Origin: Candidatus Omnitrophota bacterium
GTDB taxonomy: Bacteria > Omnitrophota > Gorgyraeia > Velamenicoccales > Velamenicoccaceae
NCBI GenBank assembly: GCA_003451585.1
Contig: DMEU01000004.1
Location: 32,075 to 96,074 of the forward strand
DNA length: 64,000 nucleotides
Reading direction: 5' to 3'
Shown here: piece by piece, positions 1-9,372 of the stretch
Position numbering within the stretch: position 1 is the stretch's first letter
Layout of the letters: each line of letters opens with the position of its first letter
Translations under genes and position numbers: made by a program
The notes under the pieces: generated by a model
Databases searched by the model: none
Told to the model about the DNA's origin: nothing
The model's input: the letters and a program-made list of their open reading frames with translations, nothing else

Positions 1-1
1 G

Positions 2-562
2 GGCAGTTATGATAAGATAATGGCGTGCCTGGGTTTTTTAAAAATAAAAAAGATAAAAACGAATATCCTGGCTTTGATAGCTAAGCAGAATCTGGATTTT
101 TTTGATGATATCTTAGAGACAGCGTCTGGTTTCGGAGCCAGTGTGGTTTTTCAGCCGGTCGCCGGGCAAGACGGCATTGGCTCAGGTATGCAGGAGTGTG
201 TGCCCGAAGAAGATGCCTTCAAAAAAGCAGTGATAAAATTAATAGGGCGCAAAAAGAACGGAGCGCCTATAGCCTCGTCCGCCGGCTACCTGTCTTTACT
301 TAAAGACCACTGGCCGCACATGCCTCATGGCACTATTTGTTACGCTGGCCGCCTTTTTTGTAATGTCGACCCGGAAGGCAATGTAGTGCCATGTTGTTCT
401 AAATTGAGCTGCCGCGACCTGCGCCAGCCCGGTGCAAAAATAGGTTTTAAAGAGGCATTTGGCCGTATCCAAGACGTATCTTGTTGCAGCAGCTGTTATT
501 ACTTCGGCCCTCAAGAGATAAATCTCTTTTCGCTATTTTCAATGAAAGGACGGAGCTTTTGA
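2..562 (+). CDS. Radical SAM/SPASM-type protein, 5' truncated by window edge
   Basis: The reading frame is open to the left edge (it already encodes GSYDKIM before the first internal ATG at 20), so this is the C-terminal part of a longer protein. The first ~50 residues resemble the last beta/alpha units of a radical SAM barrel (a 'xxYDKIMxxLxxLKxxKIKTNILALIAKQN' type stretch). The tail carries a SPASM-like cysteine set: ICYAG, NVVPCCSKLSC, then CCSSCYY, expected to hold an auxiliary Fe-S cluster. The canonical CxxxCxxC lies outside the window. It overlaps the next gene by 4 bases (TTGA). It is probably part of the following envelope-biosynthesis operon. The substrate is unknown. Confidence 0.75.
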   Translation, partial: GSYDKIMACLGFLKIKKIKTNILALIAKQNLDFFDDILETASGFGASVVFQPVAGQDGIGSGMQECVPEEDAFKKAVIKLIGRKKNGAPIASSAGYLSLLKDHWPHMPHGTICYAGRLFCNVDPEGNVVPCCSKLSCRDLRQPGAKIGFKEAFGRIQDVSCCSSCYYFGPQEINLFSLFSMKGRSF

Positions 563-2016
563 AAAGGAACAAGCTCATTCTTGTTATCTTTTTGGCTGCC
601 GCAAGTATTGCGTTTTGTTTTCTTGTTATTAAAAGTTTCGTCTTCAAACAGAAGATGAATGTTGTTTTTATCGTGGTGGATTCTTTAAGGGCTGATCACC
701 TTGGTTGTTATGGCTACGGCCGTGATACCACGCCGGTTATCGACAAGTTGGCAAGAGAGGGCACATTATTCAGACAGGCATTTAGTCATGGGGGTTATAC
801 CTATCTTTCTGTCCCTACTCTGCTCACCTCGCTCTATCCGGAAGCGCATGGCGTGGTTATGCCAAGCCGTGAGGCAGAAAGCGCGTATTGCGATCTTAAA
901 AAAGGTGTTATTACGTTTCCTGAGATCTTCTTAAAAAACGGGTATATGACAGCTGCCTTCGGCGGTCCGAATTTTGAGAAGATGCCATATTTGAAACGCT
1001 GTTTTCAATTTGTGGATATTGTTTCTGCGAATGATCCTGACAGATCATTGACGCATGATGCGCTCGACTGGTTGAAGAAAAATCGCGGCAAGCCGTTCTT
1101 TCTTTATCTACATTATTACGATCTTCACTTTCCGTATAATCTGGGCAGTCCTTTCCTGCCGGGCGGTAAGCAAGATGCAAAGGTGGAAGAATTCATCGAG
1201 CTTTTAAACAAAGATGACATATTTTATCTTCCAATGTTGGTCATGATCAACGATTGGTTTGATGCCAACCAACAGCAGAGGGATGTTTTTTTGTCATACT
1301 TGCTTTCCAGATATGATGGCGAGATCCGATATGTCGATTATTCCATTGGTGCATTTTTGGAAGGCCTTAAACGGCTGGGGCTATCCGGCAACACTTTGGT
1401 CATTTTGACTTCAGATCACGGAGAAGAATTTTATGAGCACGGCAATTTTCTGCACACCAATAAGTTTTATGACGAATTGATCCATGTCCCCTTGATACTC
1501 CGGATGCCGAATGTTATACCCGGAGGGAAAGTAATAGCAGATGTCGTGAGGCATATTGATATAATGCCTACTGTTTGTGACATACTGGGTGTAGGCCTTA
1601 AAGTTCCTGTCGAGGGAGTCAGCCTTATGTCGTTTGTCCGCAACGGGAACGGCCCAGCCTTGGAGTTATACAGCAGTGTCGCATTCGCGGCAGACTTTAT
1701 CGCCAGCCGGATATCTAATGTTCTCAAGCGTCAGGAAGGGCCTACCGCGCTTCTTGATTTGGGAGCCGGAGATGAGAAGAAAGAAGGCCAAATCTATAAT
1801 GAACTTAAGTCCAAGGCTGCAAAAGAAAATATACTGCATGAAAAAGTCTTGAGGACGCAGAAGTGGAAGCTTATTGAGAGTTATAATTCCGATGGCCCCG
1901 ATGCCGAGCTTTATGATCTGGAGAGCGACCCTCAAGAATCCGATAATTTAGCTGAAAAGATGCCTGAGCTTGTTGAGAGGCTGAAAAATAAGATGATGTC
2001 TTACGAGGTTAAATAA
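559..2016 (+). CDS. Membrane-anchored sulfatase-superfamily hydrolase
   Basis: About 485 residues with one N-terminal transmembrane anchor followed by an alkaline-phosphatase/sulfatase fold. Metal-site motifs are visible: VDSLRADHLGCYGYG near residue 40 and SDHGEEFYEHGNF near residue 285. The C-terminus ends in the family's typical ELYDLESDPQE segment. The nucleophile region reads YLSVPTLLTSLYP, so the canonical formylglycine signature (C/S-x-P-x-R) is incomplete, because Arg is absent. It may be a Ser-type sulfatase, a phosphodiesterase or a phosphotransferase acting on an envelope glycan. I chose the TTG at 559, which overlaps the previous stop and has GGAG just upstream. A TTG at 481 is also in frame but would overlap the upstream gene by ~80 bases. 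Confidence 0.8.
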   Translation: MKRNKLILVIFLAAASIAFCFLVIKSFVFKQKMNVVFIVVDSLRADHLGCYGYGRDTTPVIDKLAREGTLFRQAFSHGGYTYLSVPTLLTSLYPEAHGVVMPSREAESAYCDLKKGVITFPEIFLKNGYMTAAFGGPNFEKMPYLKRCFQFVDIVSANDPDRSLTHDALDWLKKNRGKPFFLYLHYYDLHFPYNLGSPFLPGGKQDAKVEEFIELLNKDDIFYLPMLVMINDWFDANQQQRDVFLSYLLSRYDGEIRYVDYSIGAFLEGLKRLGLSGNTLVILTSDHGEEFYEHGNFLHTNKFYDELIHVPLILRMPNVIPGGKVIADVVRHIDIMPTVCDILGVGLKVPVEGVSLMSFVRNGNGPALELYSSVAFAADFIASRISNVLKRQEGPTALLDLGAGDEKKEGQIYNELKSKAAKENILHEKVLRTQKWKLIESYNSDGPDAELYDLESDPQESDNLAEKMPELVERLKNKMMSYEVK

Positions 2017-2020
2017 GGGT

Positions 2021-3841
2021 ATGAAACTCACCAAAGATACAGCGGTTGTTTCTTTTCTTATTGTACTTATAGTTTTTGCCTGCCTTCCTCTTTTTAAGAA
2101 TGTCCATAATATTAATCTGGATTTGGATTTTTTGCAGATGTTGTCGAGCACTAAGTTTGACGCGGATGCCACCACAGAACACTACCAGATACCATTATGG
2201 TCGCCTTATTTGGGCGGCGGTTATCCGGTTTATGCCCATCCTTCCAGAAGAATAGGCTCACCGTTGTTTGTCATACAGTTATTGTTCGGGGAAATCATAC
2301 ATGTAAAGGTAAATATATTCCTAAGCTTTCTTATAGGCGGGCTCGGTATGTATTATCTATGCCGGCGCATTTTCAAATATGTTCCGGCCGGAGCCCTGTT
2401 TTCCAGCCTGGCTTTTTGCCTCAGCGGTTCTCTTTACGCGGTTACGATGATGAGGGGGAATATTTTTCTCAAGGACTATTTTCTCATGCCTTTATTATTG
2501 GCTTTTTTTATCAAGTCAAAGGATGACAGGAAATATATTTATTTTACCGCGCTCGCCTTAGCGTTCTTATCACAGGGCGCGCTAAAATTCGCGGCCATAT
2601 TCTTATTTTTAGCCTTGTTCTCCTGTTTTTGGGGCCCAAGGGTTTATCTGAAGAATCTATCTTTGATCTGCCTTTGGGTCGTCCTTTTGAGCGCGGTAAA
2701 GATCATCCCCACGGCGGGGCTATTGCACCACAGCGGCTATCGCGTGGATTTCTACCACTTATACGGAAGCGGTATTTTAACTCAGGCAGAGTTTTGGCAG
2801 AGGGTAAAGGGGGTTATGCGGATATTCCTGGAGCGCGGAGCGCCTCCTTTGGATATTTCTTTGAAAGGGTATTTCCCCCTTTACTTTTATCTCGGGGCAG
2901 CGCCCCTGGTATTATTTGCCGCGGCTTTTTTCGCGGAATGGAAAAAACAGCTGCGATGGGCGGCGCTATTGGCGGTCTTTTTGCTTTTAGCCTTCGGCAC
3001 AAATACCCATTTGGATATATTTCGATTCCTACATAAGCTGCCGGTCTTCAACTCGATGTATAAGCCGTCTAAATATTTTATCCCTATCATCACGTTTATC
3101 ATAACGCTTGGCGCGGGCAGTGCCTTTTCGCTTGCAGGCCGTTTTAAACGAAAAAGGATCGCGGCTGCCGTCTTTTTGTTGATAGGGGCGGCAGGTATAA
3201 TAGACCTCTATTGGGCCAATCACCCGCGCCGGGATATCTATCCCTTGCCTTTACCGCGTTACCAGCCCCAGGCGGATTTTTTCCAGGTTAAAAATCTTGA
3301 GCCCTCGCTTCCGCCTCCCGGCATCGTCAAGATCCCGGAACAACATGGTTGGGAGCTTACCTTTCCTACGCAATACGAGCTTTTACTCCAGAATATCGGT
3401 AAGATCAACGCGTTTACCAATATCCATGTGGCAGAGCACGCGGCGCCTAAATATTACGTGCGATGGAACGGCGCGCATTCGCTGGACCCGGGCAATTATT
3501 CATGGATACCGAATCAGTCATATCGCGGAGAAGCGTATTTTTTAAAGAGCGCGGACAACCGCGCGGCGTTTAATTATTTCAGTCCGAATAAATTCGTGTT
3601 GGAAGTATCTTTGGAACAACCCGACACGCTCGTCATCAATCAGAATTACGACAGATACTGGAGGTCGGACCGCGGCCGGCTCGCGCCTCATAAAGGCCTC
3701 CTATCTATCCCTTTGGCGGAACGCGGGCGATATCTCGTTACCTTGTCTTATGTCCCCGCGCCTTTTTATATAGGAGCGGGATTCACCCTTTTTGGCTTTT
3801 TGCTCTTGGCGTATTATATTTTTAAGGAGGCAAGACGGTGA
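2021..3841 (+). CDS. YfhO-like polytopic membrane protein (GT-C type)
   Basis: 606 residues with about a dozen hydrophobic segments and a ~200-residue C-terminal extracytoplasmic part, as in YfhO/GT-C glycosyltransferase-like proteins. The N-terminal loop after the first helix reads PLWSPYLGGGYPVYAHP, the typical W-x-P-x-x-x-G-x-P-x-x-x-x-P motif of this family. The C-terminal region (YSWIPNQSYRGEAYFL, DTLVINQNYDRYW) is conserved in its paralogue at 21218. YfhO-family members glycosylate lipid-linked or wall polymers, but the donor and acceptor cannot be read here. It starts 4 bases after the sulfatase gene, so the two are probably cotranscribed. Confidence 0.75.
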   Translation: MKLTKDTAVVSFLIVLIVFACLPLFKNVHNINLDLDFLQMLSSTKFDADATTEHYQIPLWSPYLGGGYPVYAHPSRRIGSPLFVIQLLFGEIIHVKVNIFLSFLIGGLGMYYLCRRIFKYVPAGALFSSLAFCLSGSLYAVTMMRGNIFLKDYFLMPLLLAFFIKSKDDRKYIYFTALALAFLSQGALKFAAIFLFLALFSCFWGPRVYLKNLSLICLWVVLLSAVKIIPTAGLLHHSGYRVDFYHLYGSGILTQAEFWQRVKGVMRIFLERGAPPLDISLKGYFPLYFYLGAAPLVLFAAAFFAEWKKQLRWAALLAVFLLLAFGTNTHLDIFRFLHKLPVFNSMYKPSKYFIPIITFIITLGAGSAFSLAGRFKRKRIAAAVFLLIGAAGIIDLYWANHPRRDIYPLPLPRYQPQADFFQVKNLEPSLPPPGIVKIPEQHGWELTFPTQYELLLQNIGKINAFTNIHVAEHAAPKYYVRWNGAHSLDPGNYSWIPNQSYRGEAYFLKSADNRAAFNYFSPNKFVLEVSLEQPDTLVINQNYDRYWRSDRGRLAPHKGLLSIPLAERGRYLVTLSYVPAPFYIGAGFTLFGFLLLAYYIFKEARR

Positions 3842-5373
3842 ATGTTCTCCTATTCCGTCCTGCCAACTGGCATGGTGAGGTTGCTGACAGAAGGCGCGGC
3901 AAGGTGAATTTTTTGCCGTTGGGCCTTATGGCGATAGCCGCCCCTTTGGAGAAGGCGGGGGTAAGGGTACGCATCATAGACCAGTGCGAAGACGCGGATT
4001 GGAAGGAGCTGCTGCTTGGATATTTAAAAGAAAAACCCGTGTGTGTCGGTATTACGGTGAAGACAGGGCAGCAGATATCCTATTCGCTTTCAGTCTCCAG
4101 GTTGATAAAGGATAATTATCCGGATATTCCGATCGTCTGGGGCGGGGTGCACCCCACGATTTTGCCCGAACAGACCGTAGCCCATCCCGATGTCGATATT
4201 GTCGTCGAAGGCGACGGAGAGGAAACTTTTTTTGAGCTGGTAGCGGCTTTAAAAGAAAAAAAAGGTTTAGAGAATATAAAAGGCATCTGTTATAAAGACA
4301 ATGGCATGATCAAGAGGAATTCTCCGCGTCTGCCGTCTGATCTGGTAAGCCAGCCCGCTCTGCCGTATCATCTGGTAGATGTAAAAAAATATGTGAATAA
4401 ACTCTGGGGCCGCCCGGCCTTGAATACATTTTCGAGCCGTGGGTGTTCGCATCGTTGCAGGTATTGTTATTTGAGTTCCTATCGCGGGAAATACCGCGCT
4501 TTAAGCGCGGCATGCGTATTGCAAAATGCCGCAGATTTGAAAGAACGTTTTGCCATACGCGGCATAGGGTTTGTAGATGACAATTTTTTTGCAGACCGCA
4601 AGAGGGGTATGGAGATATTGCGGGGCTTAAAGGAGATGGGGCTTTTATGGCACAACATCAATGTCCCACTGGATGCGCTTAGCCTTTTGGGTGAAGAATT
4701 CCTCCAGCTGCATCGCGGTGCGGATTGGACATCCATACATGTAGGCATCGAGTCCGGTTCACAGAGGGTCCTTGATTTCTTGAACAAGGGGATATCTATA
4801 TCGCAGCTGGCAGAGATAAATAAGAAGCTTAGCCGTTATAAGATCGCATGTTTTTATAATTTTATCGTCGGCACCCCAACGGAGACGGAGGAAGATTTGC
4901 GCGAGACTATCTCCGTTATTCTGCAGCTCGTGCATGATAACCCCAATGCCGAACCCAGGGTCTACACATTTCTGCCATATCCAGGCACAGAGTTATATGA
5001 TTTTTGTGTTAAAAGCGGGCATTTTAAGCCTCCTGATAGATTAGAAGATTGGGTTACGCTGACGAACCTGACCATAGATAAGCGCGACTGGCTGACTGAG
5101 CGGAAAAAACGCATCTTAGAGATGTTGTCTTTTTGCACCCCGGCGCTGACCAAAAAGATATTAGAGAGGGAGTTGTCTTATGTGTATCCTACTGCTCTTG
5201 TTTCGCTTGCCATGGGTGTTGTGAGGGCCTACAGGCCTGTGGCAAAGATGAGGATAAAGCACATGTATCATGGTTTTCTTATTGAAAAGCACTTTGCCAA
5301 GCTCTTCGGGCATTCAAGGAAATTACCTTACAGGTTAAAACATAAGCCTGATCTTGCGAAGGAGTTCACGTGA
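3838..5373 (+). CDS. B12-binding-domain radical SAM protein (paralogue 1)
   Basis: 511 residues. The N-terminal ~130 residues form a Rossmann-like B12-binding domain (PLGLMAIAAPLEKAGV; WGGVHPTILPEQT). The radical SAM cluster motif C-x3-C-x2-C (SRGCSHRCRYCY) lies near residues 202-210. The B12 domain lacks the DxHxxG lower-ligand motif, so any cobalamin would bind without that histidine, as in many BchE-like proteins. GTG start at 3838 with AAGGAGG upstream and a 4-base overlap with the previous gene. It is followed 22 bases later by a close paralogue. The reaction is unknown: C-methylation, ring formation or other radical chemistry are all possible. Confidence 0.85.
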   Translation: MNVLLFRPANWHGEVADRRRGKVNFLPLGLMAIAAPLEKAGVRVRIIDQCEDADWKELLLGYLKEKPVCVGITVKTGQQISYSLSVSRLIKDNYPDIPIVWGGVHPTILPEQTVAHPDVDIVVEGDGEETFFELVAALKEKKGLENIKGICYKDNGMIKRNSPRLPSDLVSQPALPYHLVDVKKYVNKLWGRPALNTFSSRGCSHRCRYCYLSSYRGKYRALSAACVLQNAADLKERFAIRGIGFVDDNFFADRKRGMEILRGLKEMGLLWHNINVPLDALSLLGEEFLQLHRGADWTSIHVGIESGSQRVLDFLNKGISISQLAEINKKLSRYKIACFYNFIVGTPTETEEDLRETISVILQLVHDNPNAEPRVYTFLPYPGTELYDFCVKSGHFKPPDRLEDWVTLTNLTIDKRDWLTERKKRILEMLSFCTPALTKKILERELSYVYPTALVSLAMGVVRAYRPVAKMRIKHMYHGFLIEKHFAKLFGHSRKLPYRLKHKPDLAKEFT

Positions 5374-5395
5374 GTAATGAAGGAGGGGCAGGATC

Positions 5396-6943
5396 ATGAA
5401 TGTCATTCTTTTGCATCCGGCTTCATGGAGCGGGGAATTTGCTAAAAGAAGGTCCAGCAGGACATTTTTTCTTCCGTTAGGCCTTTTGGCAGTTGCGTCT
5501 CCTTTGGAAAAAGCAGGCATCAAAGCGCATATCATAGATCAGTGCGTGGATGAGGACTGGGAATATCTGTTGAATGAACGCCTTAAGGAGAAACCCGTCT
5601 GTGTAGCCATGAGTGTTATGACCGGATCGCAGATAGCTTACGGCCTTTCCGTCTCCAGGCTTATAAAAGAGACGAACCCGCATGTGCCTGTGGTCTGGGG
5701 AGGGGTGCATCCTACTATCCTGCCAGAACAGACCGTTGCCCATCCCGATGTCGATATTGTCGTAGAAGGAGAAGGAGAAGAAACATTCCTTGAGCTTGTC
5801 ACGGCCTTAAATGAAAAAAGAGGATTAGGACACGTCAAAGGAATTTGTTATAAGGAGGGCGGCAGTATTAAGAGGAACGCGCCCAGGCCTTCTGTCGACC
5901 TCGAAAGGCAGCCGCCTCTTGCGTACCATTTAGTCGATGTAAAAAAGTACATAAACAGGTCATTGGGACGCCCTGCGCTGAATACTTTTACAAGCCGCGG
6001 GTGCCCTCATGGTTGTTCCTGTTGTTATTTGGGTTCTTTTAAAGGCGGTAAAACATACCGGTGTTTGAGCGCTAAGCGTGTTTTAGAGAGCGTCGCCTGC
6101 CTAAAAGAGCGTTATGGCATAAAGGCGATAGGTTTTGTTGATGATAATTTTTTTGTCGATAGGGCGAGGGCTTTTGAAATACTTGAGGGATTAAAAAAAA
6201 TGGGCATGCTTTGGCAGAATCTTAATATCCGGCTGGATGTGCTCAAAGAGGTGAGTGATGAGTTCTTCGCAATACATAAAGATATGGCGCCTACGACTTT
6301 TACCGTAAGCATCGAATCCGGCTCGCAGAGGATACTGGATTTTTTGAACAAAAACATCAGTATTTCCGGTTTGATAGAGATGAATAGGAAGATGAGTAGT
6401 TATGATATCACTCCTTTTTATAATTTTATGATAGGTACCCCGCTTGAAAACGAAGACGATCTGCGTCAGACAAGCAATTTGATCTTGCAGTTAGTGCGCG
6501 ATAACCCCCATGCCGAACCCAGGCTCTATATGTTTTTGCCGTATCCCGGCACGGAGCTTTATGATATTTGCCTCAGCAGAGGTTTGTTTAAGACACCTGA
6601 AAGCCTCCCGGAGTGGTCAACGCTTGACAGTACCACATTTGATAACCGCATGTGGTTGACTGAGAAGAAAAAGCGCATGTTGGAGATGTTAATGTTCTGC
6701 GCGATGATGCTGTCTAGAAAGATAGTAAAAAGAGAGCTGTCATACCTGTTTACCGCTTTGGTTGTTGCTATTATGGATAAGCTGGTCCGCGCCTACAGGC
6801 ATATAGCAAGGTTTAGGATGAAGCATATATTTTATGGGTTTTTTATCGAAAGAAAGATAGCGATACTCTTTGGGTATTCGTGGAAGTCCAAAGATATGCA
6901 CAGGCATAGAGGCCGTTTTAATAACAAGATGCGCGATTTTTAA
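5396..6943 (+). CDS. B12-binding-domain radical SAM protein (paralogue 2)
   Basis: 515 residues, clearly a tandem duplicate of the upstream gene. It shares the same N-terminal PLGLLAVASPLEKAG, the same GGVHPTILPEQT segment, and C-x3-C-x2-C (SRGCPHGCSCCY) at the same position (near residue 202). The DxHxxG histidine is again absent. ATG start at 5396 behind a strong AGGAGGGG. The two copies have diverged throughout, so they probably act on different positions or substrates of the same pathway. The C-terminal ~120 residues (after EWSTLDSTTFD) form a helical tail shared by both and not part of the catalytic core. Confidence 0.85.
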   Translation: MNVILLHPASWSGEFAKRRSSRTFFLPLGLLAVASPLEKAGIKAHIIDQCVDEDWEYLLNERLKEKPVCVAMSVMTGSQIAYGLSVSRLIKETNPHVPVVWGGVHPTILPEQTVAHPDVDIVVEGEGEETFLELVTALNEKRGLGHVKGICYKEGGSIKRNAPRPSVDLERQPPLAYHLVDVKKYINRSLGRPALNTFTSRGCPHGCSCCYLGSFKGGKTYRCLSAKRVLESVACLKERYGIKAIGFVDDNFFVDRARAFEILEGLKKMGMLWQNLNIRLDVLKEVSDEFFAIHKDMAPTTFTVSIESGSQRILDFLNKNISISGLIEMNRKMSSYDITPFYNFMIGTPLENEDDLRQTSNLILQLVRDNPHAEPRLYMFLPYPGTELYDICLSRGLFKTPESLPEWSTLDSTTFDNRMWLTEKKKRMLEMLMFCAMMLSRKIVKRELSYLFTALVVAIMDKLVRAYRHIARFRMKHIFYGFFIERKIAILFGYSWKSKDMHRHRGRFNNKMRDF

Positions 6944-6958
6944 GATGCGGGTATTTTT

Positions 6959-8404
6959 GTGATAATTGACAAGATCGGCCAAGACTTGCATAAAAAGGGC
7001 ACGGCGGTTATTTATGGCCGCAGGCGCCTGGATTACCCGCAACTCAGGCGGGGCGTATCTTCTTTAAGCGGTTTTTTTTCAGGCTGCGGCATCAGGCGTG
7101 GCGATCGTGTAGCGTTTTTGGCTGACGATGGTATACTTTTTGCCGCAGGTTTCCTGGCAATGGCCGGGTCAGGCTGTGTTGTAGTCCCGTTGAACACAAG
7201 ATATAAGGTCGCGGAGATAACGCGATATTTAGAGGATTGCCGCATTAAGCACGTAGTCTGTGACGAAGGGGCGGCACGTTGTTATGAAGCAGCCTTTGCT
7301 AAGGCCGGGATGCGGCCGGTTGTTATAAACAGCCGTGAGTTGCGGAGATCCCGCGGCCGCGAAACCATACCGCTTGGCCTCAAATATAGCGACGAGATAC
7401 TGCGCCAGTTTTCATCCGGGTCGACAGAGCGGCCAAAGTTGGTGAGCCGTACTTACGGAAATCTATTGTCTGAGGCTAGAGGGGTCAGCGCTGCCCTAAA
7501 GCTTACCAGCCGCGATAAAATACTCTGCCTTGTCCCGCTTTACCATGCGTATGGGCTGGGGACCGGCATGACGCCATCATTGTTGTCAGGTGCCACACTC
7601 GTACTCGTTGAGAAATTCCATCCCCGTAAAATTTTAGATATTATCATAAAGGAGAAGATCACGATCATCCTGGGCGTTCCCCCGATGTTCCGTATTTTAA
7701 GCGGATCCGTAAATAAGAAGACGCGCCTGCGTTCTCTGAGATATTGTTTTTCCGCAGGCATCGGCCTTCCTGCGGATGTCTCGGCCGCATTCAAGGAGAG
7801 ATTCGGTATTTATGTGCGCGACCTCTACGGTACGACCGAGACGGGGTGTATCGCCGCAAATCTTGACAGGAATATAGAGAGGATGCTCTCATCGGTAGGC
7901 AGGCCTATCCGCGGTACGAAGATCTCGGTCATGCTTGAAGACGGCCGCAGGGCAAGGCCGGGGCAGACGGGAGAGATCGTTATCAGCACTCCGACGTGCG
8001 GCCGCTGGTATGTTGCCGCAGATAATAAGAGGCCTTTGCTTAAGAACAATTATTTTTACACCGCAGATATAGGCAAGCTCGACAAGAAAAAGAACTTATA
8101 TATTGTCGGTAGAAGGTCGGCCTTTATCAATGTGGCGGGTGAAAAGGTTGACTCTAAAGAGGTGGAGGCTGTTTTAAGGGGTTATCCGTCAGTGAAAGAG
8201 GCTGTTGTCTTGTCTGTCCCGGATGTATTGCGCGGAGAGGCGGTAAGGGCTGTCGTGGTTACAAAAGACGGCGTAGCCGATAAGGCAGGGCTTTTAAAGC
8301 ACTGCAGGCAGAGGCTGGCTGATTTTAAAGTCCCCAGGGTCCTTGAATTCAGGGAGTCTATACCGCGCAGCGCATTAGGCAAGGTCCTTAAGGGTTTCCT
8401 GTGA
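6959..8404 (+). CDS. AMP-dependent acyl/aryl ligase (ANL superfamily)
   Basis: 481 residues of adenylate-forming enzyme. The phosphate-binding loop reads FSSGSTERPKLV near residue 151, where TG of the usual SSGTTGxPK is replaced by STE. Other motifs are YHAYGLG (~200), YGTTETG (~290) and a C-terminal lid ending in IPRSALGKVLKGFL with the catalytic Lys. The family activates carboxylic acids as acyl-AMP for CoA, carrier-protein or amine transfer. No carrier protein is seen nearby. The downstream GNAT acetyltransferase-like gene overlaps by 4 bases and could use the product. GTG start with a weak ribosome-binding site. Confidence 0.85.
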   Translation: MIIDKIGQDLHKKGTAVIYGRRRLDYPQLRRGVSSLSGFFSGCGIRRGDRVAFLADDGILFAAGFLAMAGSGCVVVPLNTRYKVAEITRYLEDCRIKHVVCDEGAARCYEAAFAKAGMRPVVINSRELRRSRGRETIPLGLKYSDEILRQFSSGSTERPKLVSRTYGNLLSEARGVSAALKLTSRDKILCLVPLYHAYGLGTGMTPSLLSGATLVLVEKFHPRKILDIIIKEKITIILGVPPMFRILSGSVNKKTRLRSLRYCFSAGIGLPADVSAAFKERFGIYVRDLYGTTETGCIAANLDRNIERMLSSVGRPIRGTKISVMLEDGRRARPGQTGEIVISTPTCGRWYVAADNKRPLLKNNYFYTADIGKLDKKKNLYIVGRRSAFINVAGEKVDSKEVEAVLRGYPSVKEAVVLSVPDVLRGEAVRAVVVTKDGVADKAGLLKHCRQRLADFKVPRVLEFRESIPRSALGKVLKGFL

Positions 8405-9372
8405 TGAAAATAGAGCGCATCGTAAAAAAAGATCTGCGTAAGATAAGGCCGCTTTTATCCGGGAATAGGTTCAAGCCGTATTATTTTCTAAAGCAAGTGC
8501 CGTTGGGGAGGCTGGCCGCGTTATTGGAATGGCAGTTGGACAAAATTTCCTCAGACAGGCATAGCTTTATCCTAGCAGCCAGGGACGGACGTAAATATTG
8601 CGGTTTCATTGCTTTGGAGAAACAGGGTTGGGACACTTCTTTTTTTGGATTCTCCTGCTATAGTATAAGGCATTTTTTCGCGCGGGAGGGCCGCGGGCAG
8701 GAATGTGCGGCCAAGGCGTTCCTTCTTGAGCAGGCCTTGAAGGTTTGCCGCGCAGAGGGCGGCCGTTATTTGAACGCCAAAGTCGACAGCCAGGACATGG
8801 CTGGTTTTTCCGTGCTTAGAGCGCACGGTTTTCAGGTCAATGCGGCCATGCTCCAATTGGTTTACCGGGTTGCGCGGCCCGGAGGGCGTTACAGGCCTTT
8901 ATGTAAAATACGTCCGTATAAAAAAGAAGATCTGGCCGCGTTAAAACTGATAGCAAGAGGTTCCATGTCTTTTGATCATTTTCACGCCGACCCTTATTTC
9001 CCGAAAGGGGCGGCTGACCGCCTGTATGAAACTCTCGTAGAGAATTGCTGTAGCGGCGCGGCGGCAGATGAGGTATTTGTAGCTGTGCGTAATGGCAAAC
9101 CCGTGGGGTATGTAGCATGTAAATTCAGGCGTGATATAAGCAGAATATTGAAAGTCCGCGTCGGATACATAAGGCACCTGGCTGTATCGCCCGCTGAAGG
9201 TTTTGGATGCGGCCCAGGATTGCAGGAGGCGGCTTTGGAGTGGTCCCGCGGTAAGGTAGATATCGTAGAGAGCACCACCACCGTTCAGAATCTTCCTATT
9301 TTGAAGATAAGCTTAAAGACGGGCATGGGTGTCGTTGCCTCCGATTTTAGGCTGGCCAGGTGGTTTGGATGA
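8404..9372 (+). CDS. Double GNAT-fold N-acyltransferase, WecD-like
   Basis: About 322 residues. The N-terminal half contains GWDTSFFGF (~residue 75), the segment typical of WecD-type dTDP-amino-sugar N-acetyltransferases (WDTxFFG). The C-terminal half has a second GNAT domain (VGYIRHLAVSP...GPGLQEAALEWSR). WecD-like enzymes N-acylate 4-amino sugars. With the adjacent acyl ligase and GT2, an acylated amino sugar is a reasonable but unproven product. GTG at 8401 and ATG at 8404 are both possible starts; I use the ATG, which overlaps the previous stop. Confidence 0.75.
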   Translation: MKIERIVKKDLRKIRPLLSGNRFKPYYFLKQVPLGRLAALLEWQLDKISSDRHSFILAARDGRKYCGFIALEKQGWDTSFFGFSCYSIRHFFAREGRGQECAAKAFLLEQALKVCRAEGGRYLNAKVDSQDMAGFSVLRAHGFQVNAAMLQLVYRVARPGGRYRPLCKIRPYKKEDLAALKLIARGSMSFDHFHADPYFPKGAADRLYETLVENCCSGAAADEVFVAVRNGKPVGYVACKFRRDISRILKVRVGYIRHLAVSPAEGFGCGPGLQEAALEWSRGKVDIVESTTTVQNLPILKISLKTGMGVVASDFRLARWFG

